DNA of 64,000 nt from JAVBRA01 sp031548435 (GTDB lineage Bacteria > Bacteroidota > Bacteroidia > Bacteroidales > Rikenellaceae), in NCBI GenBank assembly GCA_031548435.1, contig JAVBRA010000012.1:1-64000 (forward strand). The letters run 5' to 3'. This document shows, piece by piece, positions 16,862 to 27,898 of the stretch; the stretch's first letter is position 1, and each line of letters begins with the position of its first letter. The translations under genes were made by a program, and so were the position numbers. The notes under the pieces are model-generated. The model was given only the letters and a program-made list of their open reading frames with translations, had not been told where the DNA came from and searched no databases.

Positions 16862-17806
16862 TTAAAGGTTGAAAAATTCGAGTATCCCCACCACCGCCCC
16901 GCCGGCGTCGACCACCGGAATGGAATGGATCTTATGGTTGCGCATCATCTCCTCGGCCACGATGATCTTTTCGTCGGGCGAGATGGTTTTTGGCGTACCG
17001 GTCATCACCTCTTCGGCCTTGATATTGAAGAAGTTCTCTTTGTATTTGGCCATGGCTCGCCGCACGTCGCCGTCGGTGATGATGCCCGCCAGCTTCCCCT
17101 TTTCGACAATGGCGGCCATGCCCAGACGGGCGTCGCTGATGGCGATGATCACCTGGTCGAGGGTCGTGTCGGGCGGCAGGCAGGGCAGGTTCTCTTTGCG
17201 CATCACATCCTTCACCCTGGTCAGCAACCTGCGTCCCAGGCTCCCGCCGGGATGGAACACGGCATAGTCTTCGGGCCGGAAGTCGCGCTCGTCGATCAGG
17301 GCGATGGCCAGCGCGTCGCCCATCACCAGGGTGGCCGTGGTCGACGAGGTGGGCGCCAGGTTCATGGGGCAGGCCTCGGACTCGATGCCGATGTTCAGGT
17401 GGTAGGTGGCGTTGCGGGCCAGCGTCGACTCGGGGTGGCTGGTGATGGCAATGATGACGTTGCCGTTGTTTTGCAGGTACGGGACGATCTTCAGTATCTC
17501 GTCCGTCTGGCCCGAATTGGCGATGGCCAGCACCAGGTCGTCTTTGGCGATCATTCCCAGGTCGCCGTGGTACGCCTCGCCCGGATGGATGAAGAACGAC
17601 GGCGTGCCCGTGCTGGCGAACGTGGCGGCGATCTTGCGCCCGATGATGCCCGATTTGCCCATGCCCGTGACCACCACTTTGCCACGGCAGGCGAGGATGG
17701 CGCGGACGGCATTGTCGAAGTCGTCGGTAAGCAGGTTCGCCAGGTTCTTGATGGCCGCCGCCTCGAAGTTGATGGTGCGGACGGCCGATGCGCGGATGGA
17801 GCTCAT
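16862..17806 (-). CDS. kdsD: Arabinose-5-phosphate isomerase (KdsD/KpsF/GutQ family)
   Basis: 314 aa. An N-terminal SIS sugar-isomerase domain (GMGKSGIIGRKIAATFASTG, HPGEAYHGDLGMI, IANSGQTDEILKI) is followed by two CBS motifs (about residues 205-314; LPCLPPDTTLDQVIIAISDARLGM-type first CBS, then TISPDEKIIVAEEMM). It interconverts ribulose-5-P and arabinose-5-P, the first step to KDO for lipopolysaccharide. All SIS signature segments are present. A promoter with TATATTTG lies on the same strand at 17952-17959. Confidence 0.92.
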   Translation of the reverse strand: MSSIRASAVRTINFEAAAIKNLANLLTDDFDNAVRAILACRGKVVVTGMGKSGIIGRKIAATFASTGTPSFFIHPGEAYHGDLGMIAKDDLVLAIANSGQTDEILKIVPYLQNNGNVIIAITSHPESTLARNATYHLNIGIESEACPMNLAPTSSTTATLVMGDALAIALIDERDFRPEDYAVFHPGGSLGRRLLTRVKDVMRKENLPCLPPDTTLDQVIIAISDARLGMAAIVEKGKLAGIITDGDVRRAMAKYKENFFNIKAEEVMTGTPKTISPDEKIIVAEEMMRNHKIHSIPVVDAGGAVVGILEFFNL

Positions 17807-17951
17807 TATTATAATGGTCTGATTTTAGTTTTTCTCTTTTATGTGTTCGGATATTTCCCGGCCCGCTTTTTGTATCGTTCTGCCGGGACGCCGCAAAGGG
17901 GCAAAAAGACGCTCGCGGCGAAAAAGCGGGACGCCTCCTTAAAATCGAATA

Positions 17952-17959
17952 CAAATATA
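17952..17959 (-). promoter_or_regulatory. -7 promoter element for kdsD
   Basis: The minus strand reads TATATTTG, exact TAnnTTTG match. The UTR to the kdsD ATG would be about 140 nt. It is divergent from the E2 promoter 32 nt away. Confidence 0.5.
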
Positions 17960-17990
17960 CAAAGAATAAAGTTGTTTTCATTTTAAATGA

Positions 17991-17998
17991 TAACTTTG
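17991..17998 (+). promoter_or_regulatory. -7 promoter element for the dehydrogenase E2 gene
   Basis: TAACTTTG, matching TAnnTTTG, 32 nt before the E2 ATG; a TTG lies near the -33 position. Confidence 0.55.
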
Positions 17999-18029
17999 CA
18001 GTTATCGAACATTCAGACGACAAGACGCG

Positions 18030-19373
18030 ATGGCGACAGTAATCATCATGCCCAAGCAGGGGCAGACGGTCGAGAGTTGCATTCTCACCGAATTGAAAAA
18101 GAAAAAAGGAGATGCGGTTGTCCCCGGCGACCTCCTGTTCGCATACGAGACCGACAAAGCTTCGTTCGAGGAGAACTCGACAGTGAGCGGCACGGTGCTC
18201 GAACTGTTTTTCAACGAGGGCGACGAAGTGCCGGTACTCGCCCCGGTGATGGTCATCGGCTCGCCGGGCGAAGAGATCGGCGGGCTGGACAAAGGCGCCG
18301 TCCCGGCAACGGAAGCCGCGCCGAAACAGGAAACCCCGGCGGAGCAAGCAATCGCACAGGCAAAACCGGCCCGATCCGAAACAAAAACATCGGCCGGAGC
18401 ATCGCCCCGCGCAAAGGCGTTGGCGGCCAAACAGGGAGTCGACCTTTCGGCGGTCGCAGGCACCGGCCCCGACGGACGCATCATCGAGCGCGACGTGCTG
18501 GCGGCGATGGGATCGCCGGTCAAAATGACCCCGCTGGCCAGGGCCGTCGCCAAAGAGGGGGGCCTGTCAGCCCCTGAAAAAGGGAGCGGACTGGGCGGGG
18601 TTGTCCGCGCAAGCGACCTGGTGGCAGGCAGTTCGTCCATTCCGGACGGCGGCAGGGCAGCAAGCGGAACGGCCGTTTCGGCTGGCGGATACGAAGAAGT
18701 ACCCCTGACCCACATCCGCAAACTGATCGCCAAAGCCATGTTCGCCTCGCTGCAAAACTCGGCCCAGTTGACGCACCATCTCGGGGCCGACGCCCGCGGA
18801 TTGCTCGAAGCCCGCAAAACCGTCAAAAAACAGATGGACGACGGCGGAGCGAACATCACCCTCAACGACATGATCTGCTTCTGCGTCATCCGGGCGCTGA
18901 AACAATTCCCGCGCGGCAACGCCCACCTGATCGGCGACACAATGCGCATTTTCACGCCCGTGCACCTGGGATTGGCCGTTGACACCGAACGCGGGCTGAT
19001 GGTTCCGGCCGTGCGCGAGGCCGACTACCTGTCGCTCGAAGGGCTGTCGTCGAGGCTGAAAGAGGTGGCCGACGCCTGCAAGAAAGGGTCGGTCAACCCC
19101 GACCTGCTCTCGCCCGAGGCAGCCACGTTCACCGTATCGAACCTGGGCAACTACGGCGTGGAGATGTTCACGCCCATCATCAACCTGCCGCAGGTAGCCA
19201 TCCTGGGGGTCAACACCATCGTGCCGCGCCCCAAAGACCTCGGCGACGGGGTATACGCCTTCGTGCCGCATATCGGACTGAGCCTCACCTACGACCACCG
19301 CGCATTGGACGGCGGCGAAGCCACGCGGCTGCTGAAACAGATCGCGGTGGAAATTGAACGTTTTAAGCTATAA
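18030..19373 (+). CDS. Dihydrolipoamide acyltransferase (E2) of a 2-oxoacid dehydrogenase complex
   Basis: 447 aa. An N-terminal lipoyl domain (residues 2-75) has the lipoylated Lys43 in ETDKASFE. An Ala/Pro/Lys-rich linker (about 92-130) leads to a peripheral-subunit-binding domain (SPRAKALAAKQGVDLSAVAG to GRIIERDVL), a second linker, and a catalytic core with the C-terminal active-site DHRALDGG (His423, Asp427). It passes acyl groups from the E1 TPP adduct to CoA. First gene of the E2-E3-E1 set; pyruvate is the likeliest substrate, but branched-chain or acetoin complexes cannot be excluded by eye. Confidence 0.9.
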   Translation: MATVIIMPKQGQTVESCILTELKKKKGDAVVPGDLLFAYETDKASFEENSTVSGTVLELFFNEGDEVPVLAPVMVIGSPGEEIGGLDKGAVPATEAAPKQETPAEQAIAQAKPARSETKTSAGASPRAKALAAKQGVDLSAVAGTGPDGRIIERDVLAAMGSPVKMTPLARAVAKEGGLSAPEKGSGLGGVVRASDLVAGSSSIPDGGRAASGTAVSAGGYEEVPLTHIRKLIAKAMFASLQNSAQLTHHLGADARGLLEARKTVKKQMDDGGANITLNDMICFCVIRALKQFPRGNAHLIGDTMRIFTPVHLGLAVDTERGLMVPAVREADYLSLEGLSSRLKEVADACKKGSVNPDLLSPEAATFTVSNLGNYGVEMFTPIINLPQVAILGVNTIVPRPKDLGDGVYAFVPHIGLSLTYDHRALDGGEATRLLKQIAVEIERFKL

Positions 19374-19706
19374 GTTCCCTTGTATTGCGTTCGGGCGCCT
19401 TATGAGCGTGGCCGAGCGCTCAGATTCCGGGCCATATGAAATTCCGCGTCCCGCAGGGGAAAGTTCCCGGACAGATGTGTTAAGAAACGCCGCGTTGTCT
19501 GACGACCGTTAGACGAGGAACAAAGTGGAGCGGCTAAAAGGGAGGAGTCCGGCGTTTTAGCTGCTGACCGGAAACTTTCAGCGAGTATTTCATCCGGCCC
19601 GTAGCTTTTTTGCCGACTTTTTGGGCAATGCCAAAAAGTCAGGCCCCGCTGGCAGGCGAAAGAAAGAGAATTGTATAAAAGACATTTAAATAAACCGACT
19701 TATAAA
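19374..19706. other. Repeat-filled gap between E2 and lpdA
   Basis: 333 nt with no gene, almost entirely dispersed repeat copy C (19404-19661), plus about 45 nt of A/T-rich DNA before the lpdA start that may carry its own promoter. Confidence 0.6.
19404..19661. repeat. Dispersed intergenic repeat, copy C (diverged centre)
   Basis: Begins with GAGCGTGGCCGAGCGCTC and GGGCCATATGAAATTCCG, has an unrelated middle (about 19470-19570), and ends with the hairpin GACTTTTTGG (19615-19624) / GCAATG / CCAAAAAGTC (19631-19640) and GCTGGCAGGCGAAA. The conserved ends and variable middle argue for a mobile or modular origin. Confidence 0.8.
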
Positions 19707-21077
19707 ATGATTGATCTGGCAATTATCGGCGGGGGCCCCGCCGGCTACGTGGCGGCCGAACGCGCCGGGGCGAAAGGGCTCAACGTGGTACTGTTCGAAA
19801 AAAGCAACCTGGGCGGCGTGTGCCTGAACGAAGGGTGCATCCCCACTAAAACACTGTTATACAGCGCAAAGATATACGACACGGCGGTCGGCGGATCGAA
19901 ATACGGCGTCACGGCGTCGGAAGTGTCGTTCGATTTCGGCCGCATCGCAGACCGCAAAAATAAAGTGGTACGCAAGCTGGTAGCCGGCATCGGAGCCAAA
20001 ATGAAGGCCCACAACGTAACGGTGGTCAAAGGCGCGGCTGTGATCAAGGGACGCTCGGGAGAGCGCATCGAGATCGAGTGCGAAGGCCAGACCCACACGG
20101 CCAAAAATCTGTTGATCTGCACCGGCAGCGAGGCGTTCGTGCCGCCGATCCCCGGGCTGAAAGAGGCGGGCGAGGTGATCCTCACCAACCGCGAGATCCT
20201 GGCGCTGAAAGAGCAACCGGCCTCGCTGGTGATCATTGGCGGCGGGGTGATCGGCATGGAGTTCGCGAGTTTTTACAACAGCCTCGGCACGCAGGTGACC
20301 ATCGTCGAGATGCTGCCCGAGATCCTCACCGGCATGGATCCCGAGATGAGCGCCATGCTGCGCGAGATGTACGCCAAAAAGGGCGTCGCGTTCAACCTCG
20401 GCTGCAAAGTGACCGAGATCAAAGGCAACGAAGTGTGTTACACCGATAAAGACGGCAACCAGTCGTCGGTCAACGGCGATAAGATACTGGTCAGCGTGGG
20501 GCGCCGCGCGGTAACGGCGGGCATCGGGCTGGAGAACATCGGCGTGGAGCTGCTCAAGGGCGGTATCCGGGTCGATGAAAAGATGCGCACCAACGTACCC
20601 AACGTCTACGCCGCCGGCGATGTGACGGGCTTTTCGCTGTTGGCGCACACGGCCAGCCGCGAGGGCGAGGTGGTGGTGAACAACCTCACCGGCCGCCCCG
20701 ACACGATGCGCTACAATGCCATCCCCGGCGTGGTTTACACCAATCCCGAGATATCGGGCGTGGGCCTGACCGAAGAGGCCGCCGCCGCCAAGGGCGTCGC
20801 TTACCGCGTGGCCAAGCTGCCGATGGCCTACGCCGGGCGTTTCGTGGCCGAGAACGAGGGCGGCAACGGCCTGTGCAAAGTGCTGGTGGGCGAAAAGCAC
20901 GGCGAGGTGCTGGGCGTGCATATGCTGGGCAACCCGTCGAGCGAAATGATCTACGGCGCCTGCATGGCCATCGAAAACGAAATGACACTCAAGGAGATGG
21001 AAGAGGTGGTATTCCCCCACCCCACCGTATCCGAAATTTTCAAGGAGACGGTATTCGCTTTCGGCGAGCACGCATAG
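19707..21077 (+). CDS. lpdA: Dihydrolipoyl dehydrogenase (E3)
   Basis: 456 aa from the ATG at 19707; the open frame begins 12 codons earlier, but MIDLAIIGGGPAGY is the natural start. FAD-binding GGGPAGYVAAE (residues 8-18), redox disulfide GGVCLNEGCIPTK with Cys39 and Cys44, an NAD-binding GGGVIGMEFASF, a second FAD motif NVYAAGDVTG, and the C-terminal catalytic HPTVSE at the dimer interface are all present. It reoxidises the lipoyl group of E2. Lies between the E2 and E1 genes, separated from E2 by a repeat. Confidence 0.94.
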   Translation: MIDLAIIGGGPAGYVAAERAGAKGLNVVLFEKSNLGGVCLNEGCIPTKTLLYSAKIYDTAVGGSKYGVTASEVSFDFGRIADRKNKVVRKLVAGIGAKMKAHNVTVVKGAAVIKGRSGERIEIECEGQTHTAKNLLICTGSEAFVPPIPGLKEAGEVILTNREILALKEQPASLVIIGGGVIGMEFASFYNSLGTQVTIVEMLPEILTGMDPEMSAMLREMYAKKGVAFNLGCKVTEIKGNEVCYTDKDGNQSSVNGDKILVSVGRRAVTAGIGLENIGVELLKGGIRVDEKMRTNVPNVYAAGDVTGFSLLAHTASREGEVVVNNLTGRPDTMRYNAIPGVVYTNPEISGVGLTEEAAAAKGVAYRVAKLPMAYAGRFVAENEGGNGLCKVLVGEKHGEVLGVHMLGNPSSEMIYGACMAIENEMTLKEMEEVVFPHPTVSEIFKETVFAFGEHA

Positions 21078-21231
21078 CGTGTTTGTTGGCAGGAACATTT
21101 CCTCATCGATGAACACCTCCAAGTGAATCGATCATTCAACGAACAAAAATGAACGCTCACCGCGTGTTTGTTGACAGGAACATTTCCTCAGCGATGAACA
21201 CCTCCAAGTGAATCGATCATTCAACGAACAA
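21077..21231. repeat. Tandem duplication of a 70-bp intergenic element
   Basis: 21077-21146 and 21162-21231 are direct repeats, 85 bp apart, differing at about two positions. Each holds GTGTTTGTT, CAGGAACATTTCCTCA, GATGAACACCTCCAAGTG and AATCGATCATTCAACGAACAA. Within each unit GTGTT near the 5' end can pair with AACAC. They fill the gap between lpdA and the E1 gene. Confidence 0.9.
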
Positions 21232-21247
21232 TAAAAAAACACCCGAT

Positions 21248-23722
<2,475 letters not shown>

Positions 23723-23753
23723 CAAACACCGGCATTTTGTATCTACACCGTAC

Positions 23754-23815
23754 CCTGGGTGACAGGACGGATCTCCTCCATGGCGAAACATCCTTGTTCA
23801 TGACCGCCCAGGGCG
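23754..23815 (+). other. Inverted repeat between E1 and the PHP gene
   Basis: CCCTGGGTG (23754-23762) can pair with CGCCCAGGG (23807-23815) allowing one G-U, closing a 44-nt loop. No U-run follows, so it is not a plain terminator. Confidence 0.4.
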
Positions 23816-23831
23816 ACGCAAGACTAAAACG

Positions 23832-25025
23832 ATGACCCCCAACCTCTCCATTCCCGACCACATCGAATGCGTGGAAACGAACGGGCACCTCCACACGCCG
23901 TTTTCGTTCAGCGCGTTCGAGACCATCCCGCAGGCGCTCGACGCCGCGCGGGCCGAGGGGGTGCGCGTGGTGGGCATCAACGACTTCAACACCACCGACG
24001 GCTATTGGGAGTGGTACAACCACTGCCGCACACGCAAGCTCTACCCGCTGTTCAACATTGAGATGATCGGGCTGCAGGCCGGCAAACAGGCCGAAGGCAT
24101 CCGCATCAACGACCCGGCCAATCCCGGACGCATCTACCTCAGCGGCAAGGGAGTGACATTCCCGACCGACCTGCCCGAGCCATACGCCTCGAAACTGGCG
24201 AACGTACGCCGGTTATCGAACAGGCACGTCGAGATGATGTGCATGAAGCTCAACGCATTGCTGGACCGCATCGGAGCCGGATTCATCCTCGATTTCGACC
24301 TGATCGAAAAGAAGCTGACCCGAGGGCAAACCCGCGAGCGGCACCTGGCCAAGGCACTGCGGATGGAGGTGTACGCCCATTTCAGGAACATCGACAGCGA
24401 GATAGGGCGGTTTTTCGAGATACTTTTCGGAGGCAAACCGTTGAAATCCAATCCGGACGACCATGCCTCCATCGAGAACGAGATCCGCGCCAACCTGTTG
24501 AAATCGGGCGGTGCGGCGTTCGTGGCCGAGAATCCCGAGGCGTTCCTGCCCCTGGCCGAGATCACTGAGCTGGTGCTGGCCGCAGGAGGCATCCCCACCT
24601 ATCCGTTCCTGGCCGACGACGCCAAGGGGGCGTTCACCGACTTCGAGGGCGACCTGCCCCGCGCGATGGACGAACTCAGGCGGCTGGGCATCCATTCGGT
24701 CGAATTCATCCCCACGCGCAACAGCGCAAAGGTGCTGGAGGAATACGCCGCCTGCCTGTGGAGCAACGGCTTCATCGTCACCTTCGGCACCGAGCACAAC
24801 TCGCCGGTGATGGAACCGGTCACAGTGCGCACCCGCGACGGACAGCCGCTTACGGAAGAACTCCGGTGCATCGGATATTACGGCTCGTGCGTAATCGCCT
24901 CGCACCAATACAGGGTGCGCAACGGCGAACGCGGCTGGGTCGACGGGACGGGCGCGGCCGACACCGCGCATTTGGGCGACTACATCAAGCATGGCGACGC
25001 GGTGATCAAATCAGCGATATTATGA
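23832..25025 (+). CDS. PHP-domain protein, probable metal-dependent phosphoesterase
   Basis: 397 aa. The N-terminus NGHLHTPFSFSAFETI (His19 and His21) followed by GVRVVGINDFNTTDGY is the opening of a PHP metal-binding barrel. A late GTEHNSPV (about residue 320) is a plausible further ligand site. The middle is a helical insertion (SNRHVEMMCMKLNALLDRIG). PHP enzymes hydrolyse phosphoesters such as histidinol-phosphate or nucleotides. Its stop overlaps the SDR start by 4 nt (ATGA), so the two are coupled; with the following dehydrogenases it suggests a sugar- or polyol-phosphate route. Substrate unknown. Confidence 0.75.
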   Translation: MTPNLSIPDHIECVETNGHLHTPFSFSAFETIPQALDAARAEGVRVVGINDFNTTDGYWEWYNHCRTRKLYPLFNIEMIGLQAGKQAEGIRINDPANPGRIYLSGKGVTFPTDLPEPYASKLANVRRLSNRHVEMMCMKLNALLDRIGAGFILDFDLIEKKLTRGQTRERHLAKALRMEVYAHFRNIDSEIGRFFEILFGGKPLKSNPDDHASIENEIRANLLKSGGAAFVAENPEAFLPLAEITELVLAAGGIPTYPFLADDAKGAFTDFEGDLPRAMDELRRLGIHSVEFIPTRNSAKVLEEYAACLWSNGFIVTFGTEHNSPVMEPVTVRTRDGQPLTEELRCIGYYGSCVIASHQYRVRNGERGWVDGTGAADTAHLGDYIKHGDAVIKSAIL

Positions 25026-26296
25026 AACAGCAAAAAGGAATTCTCAGCAACATTTTCGACAAGATCCAGGGTTTCTTCGACGAAGAGACGGAACAGGAAG
25101 CGCTGATGGTTCCGCCGGTGGCGGCGGTGCAGGTGGTTCCGGCCATCCGGGCGATGGCGGGGGGCAAAGCCGTCAGGCTGACCGAAATCCCCGAAGGGGC
25201 GTTCGACGAACGGGAGCTCACGCCCGAGGTCAAAGCCTACTGCGGCGGCGACTGCATCCGCATCATCAGCGCCGACGCCGAGGCCACCGTCAAGGCGGCG
25301 CAGGAGTGCATCGAGGCGCACCGCAGCAAGCACGGCGCCGACCCGAAAGTGATCCTGGTCAAGGGCATGGGCCTGGTGGCCATCGGCGACACCATTGCCG
25401 CCTGCGAAGCCGTCACGGCCGCCTACCTTACCGACACGCTTCCCGCCCATACGCCCGACCGCTCTCCGCAAGGTCGGCTGGCGGGGAAAAACGCGATCGT
25501 AACCGGCGCCGCACAGGGATTCGGCGAGGGGATCGCCCGCTGTTTGATAAAGGAAGGGGCCAACGTTGTGGTAGCCGACCTGAACGAAACCCTTGGAGGG
25601 CAAACAGCCGACAATCTCAACAAAACGGCCTCGGGCAACCGGGCGCTGTTCGTCAAAACCGACGTGTCGGACATGAGCAGCATCGAGCACCTCGTGGAAC
25701 AGACCGTGCGGGCGTTCGGCGGCATCGACCTGTTGGTCAGCAATGCGGGGGTGCTGCGCGCCGGAACCATCGAAGAGATGACCGTCGACCAGTTCGACTT
25801 CGTCACCCGCATCAACTACAACGCTTACTTCTATTGCGTCAAGGCCGTGGCGCCGGTGATGAAGCTCCAGAACCGCTTCGCCGCCGACAGCTTCGCCGAC
25901 ATCATCCAGATCAACTCCAAGTCGGGCCTGCGCGGCTCGAAAGCCAACTTCGCCTATGCAGGCGGAAAGTTCGGCGGCGTGGGGCTCACTCAGTCGTTCG
26001 CTCTGGAGCTGGCCCCGTTCCGCATCAAGGTCAACTCCATCTGCCCGGGCAACTTCTACGAGGGGCCGCTGTGGAGCGATCCCGACAACGGCCTCTTCGT
26101 GCAGTATCTGCGGGCGGGCAAGGTGCCGGGCGCCAAAACCGTCGACGACGTGCGCGAATTCTACATGGCCCAGGTGCCGATGAAAAAAGGGTGCGCCCCG
26201 GAAGACGTGACAAAGGCCATCCTCTACGCCGTCGAACAAACCTGCGAAACAGGACAGGCCATCCCCGTCACCGGCGGACAGGTTATGTTGGCGTAA
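25022..26296 (+). CDS. Short-chain dehydrogenase carrying a class II aldolase-like N-terminal remnant
   Basis: 424 aa from the ATG at 25022, overlapping the PHP gene by 4 nt. Residues about 155-424 are a complete SDR: cofactor motif VTGAAQGFGEGIA, SNAG, INSKSG and catalytic YAGGK (YxxxK), closest in style to sorbitol-6-phosphate 2-dehydrogenases. Residues about 85-135 (SADAEATVKAAQ to PKVILVKGMGLVAIGDT) resemble the last part of the class II aldolase domain in bifunctional rhamnulose-phosphate aldolase/SDR proteins, but the zinc-binding aldolase core is missing. So the aldolase activity has presumably been lost. Confidence 0.75.
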   Translation: MKQQKGILSNIFDKIQGFFDEETEQEALMVPPVAAVQVVPAIRAMAGGKAVRLTEIPEGAFDERELTPEVKAYCGGDCIRIISADAEATVKAAQECIEAHRSKHGADPKVILVKGMGLVAIGDTIAACEAVTAAYLTDTLPAHTPDRSPQGRLAGKNAIVTGAAQGFGEGIARCLIKEGANVVVADLNETLGGQTADNLNKTASGNRALFVKTDVSDMSSIEHLVEQTVRAFGGIDLLVSNAGVLRAGTIEEMTVDQFDFVTRINYNAYFYCVKAVAPVMKLQNRFAADSFADIIQINSKSGLRGSKANFAYAGGKFGGVGLTQSFALELAPFRIKVNSICPGNFYEGPLWSDPDNGLFVQYLRAGKVPGAKTVDDVREFYMAQVPMKKGCAPEDVTKAILYAVEQTCETGQAIPVTGGQVMLA

Positions 26297-26323
26297 ACGG
26301 GTGTTTTTCCCGGTGCCCGATCT

Positions 26324-26343
26324 GAACTTTTTGGAAAAAGTTC
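26324..26343. other. Short A/T-rich hairpin
   Basis: GAACTTTTT (26324-26332), GG, AAAAAGTTC (26335-26343): a perfect 9-bp palindrome 27 nt after the SDR stop. It resembles the T-run/A-run hairpins of the dispersed repeats and might act as a weak terminator. The following 120 nt before the dehydrogenase gene hold nothing I recognise. Confidence 0.5.
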
Positions 26344-26466
26344 AATCAAAAACTTTCGGGAAAAACTACGTTTTTTTGTGATTTGCATCTACTGCATTTC
26401 AACTGCCTTTGTTTGGAAGGCCTCCTCCAAGAAGCTTCGATTGTGTAACAGGATAAAACATCATTT

Positions 26467-27741
26467 ATGAAAACCAAAGCGGTACGGCTATACGGAAAAG
26501 ACGATCTGAGACTGGAAGAGTTCGAGCTGCCACAAATCAACGAGGACGAGATACTGGCCCGGGTGGTGTGCGACAGCATCTGCATGTCGTCGTACAAGGC
26601 GGCGCACCAGGCCGACACGCATAAGCGGGTGCCGCGCAACGTGGCGCAGGAGCCCGTCATCATCGGGCACGAGTTCGCCGGGCAGATCGTCCAGGTGGGC
26701 GACCGGTGGAAGAGCGCCTTCGCTCCCGGCGACAAGTTTTCGATCCAGCCGGCGTTCAACTACGAGCAGGGGCCGGTGGGCGTGTTGAGCGCTCCGGGGT
26801 ACTCTTACCGGTATATCGGCGGCGACGCCACCTACGTGATCATTCCGGCCGAAGCGATGGAGAACGGGTGCCTGCTCAAGTATAGCGGCAAGGGGTACTA
26901 CCCCGCCTCGCTGGCCGAGCCGCTGTCGTGCGTGATCGGGGCCATGAACGCCAGTTATCACACCACGCCGGGGTCGTATGTGCACAACATGGGCATCACC
27001 GACGGCGGGACAATGGCGATTCTGGCCGGGGTAGGCCCGATGGGACTGGCAGCCATCAACTACGCCATCACCCGCACCGACCGCAAGCCGCGCCTGATGG
27101 TGGTCACCGACATCGACCAGGCACGCCTCGACCGCGCCGCGCAACTATATACGGTATCGCAGGCGGGGGCCAACGGCATCGAACTGCGCTACGTCAACAC
27201 CTCCGCCATGGCCGATCCGGTGGCCGAACTGCGTAAAATCACGGGCGGCAGGGGCTACGACGACGTGTTCGTTTTCGCCCCCGTGGCCCCGGTCATCGAG
27301 CAGGCCGACGCGCTGCTGGCTTTCGACGGCTGCATGAATTTTTTCGCCGGCCCGTCCGACGCCGGGTTCACGGCGCCCATCAATTTCTACAACATCCATT
27401 ATGCCTTCACCCACATCGTGGGCACCAGCGGCGGCACCAAGGACGACATGGCCGACGCGCTGGCGATGATGAACCGCGGGCTCGATCCCGCCGGGCTGGT
27501 GACCCACATCGGCGGCATCGACGCGGTGATCGGCACCACGCTGAACCTGCCCTCGATTCCGGGAGGCAAAAAACTGATATACACCCACATCGACCTGCCG
27601 CTGACCGCCATCGCCGACTTCGGACGGCTGGGGAACGAGTCGCCGCTGATGGCCGCCCTGGCCGAAATCTGCCACCGGAACAACGGGCTGTGGAGCATCG
27701 AAGCCGAAGAATACCTGCTGGAAAGTTTCGGGGCGGCGTAA
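26467..27741 (+). CDS. Zinc-type (MDR) dehydrogenase, L-sorbose-1-phosphate reductase-like
   Basis: 424 aa. Medium-chain dehydrogenase layout: N-terminal GroES-like domain with VCDSICMSSYKAA and IIGHEFAGQIVQVGD, then a Rossmann domain with GVGPMGLAAINYAI and VVTDIDQARLDRAA. The long form, with TGGRGYDDVFVFAPVAPV and NFYNIHYAFTHIVGTSGGT, resembles SorE-type sugar-phosphate reductases more than simple alcohol dehydrogenases. It lies 170 nt after the SDR gene on the same strand. Likely oxidises or reduces a polyol/ketose phosphate; exact substrate is open. Confidence 0.78.
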   Translation: MKTKAVRLYGKDDLRLEEFELPQINEDEILARVVCDSICMSSYKAAHQADTHKRVPRNVAQEPVIIGHEFAGQIVQVGDRWKSAFAPGDKFSIQPAFNYEQGPVGVLSAPGYSYRYIGGDATYVIIPAEAMENGCLLKYSGKGYYPASLAEPLSCVIGAMNASYHTTPGSYVHNMGITDGGTMAILAGVGPMGLAAINYAITRTDRKPRLMVVTDIDQARLDRAAQLYTVSQAGANGIELRYVNTSAMADPVAELRKITGGRGYDDVFVFAPVAPVIEQADALLAFDGCMNFFAGPSDAGFTAPINFYNIHYAFTHIVGTSGGTKDDMADALAMMNRGLDPAGLVTHIGGIDAVIGTTLNLPSIPGGKKLIYTHIDLPLTAIADFGRLGNESPLMAALAEICHRNNGLWSIEAEEYLLESFGAA

Positions 27742-27832
27742 TTCAAGGGATTGCCGCAAGCAGGGTTTCGGTATTTGCCCGGAGAAAAAAGCGCGCGACA
27801 TAAAATATTTTTTCTTTTTCCGGAATTATCAC

Positions 27833-27840
27833 TATCTTTG
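27833..27840 (+). promoter_or_regulatory. -7 promoter element of the rplM operon
   Basis: TATCTTTG, exact TAnnTTTG match, 58 nt before the rplM start codon, leaving a leader of about 50 nt. Confidence 0.65.
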
Positions 27841-27898
27841 CGAGCCCGTTAAAGTGGGTTTTCGGATCAAAACAGTATTAATTAAAACGTAAACAAAA
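27841..27898 (+). promoter_or_regulatory. Candidate L13 mRNA leader
   Basis: The short leader folds into a hairpin: CGA-G-CCC (27841-27847) with GGG-TTT-TCG at about 27856-27864. It is followed by an A-rich single-stranded stretch up to the GTG start. An autoregulatory L13 leader class is known from Bacteroidia; whether this matches its consensus must be tested. Confidence 0.4.
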
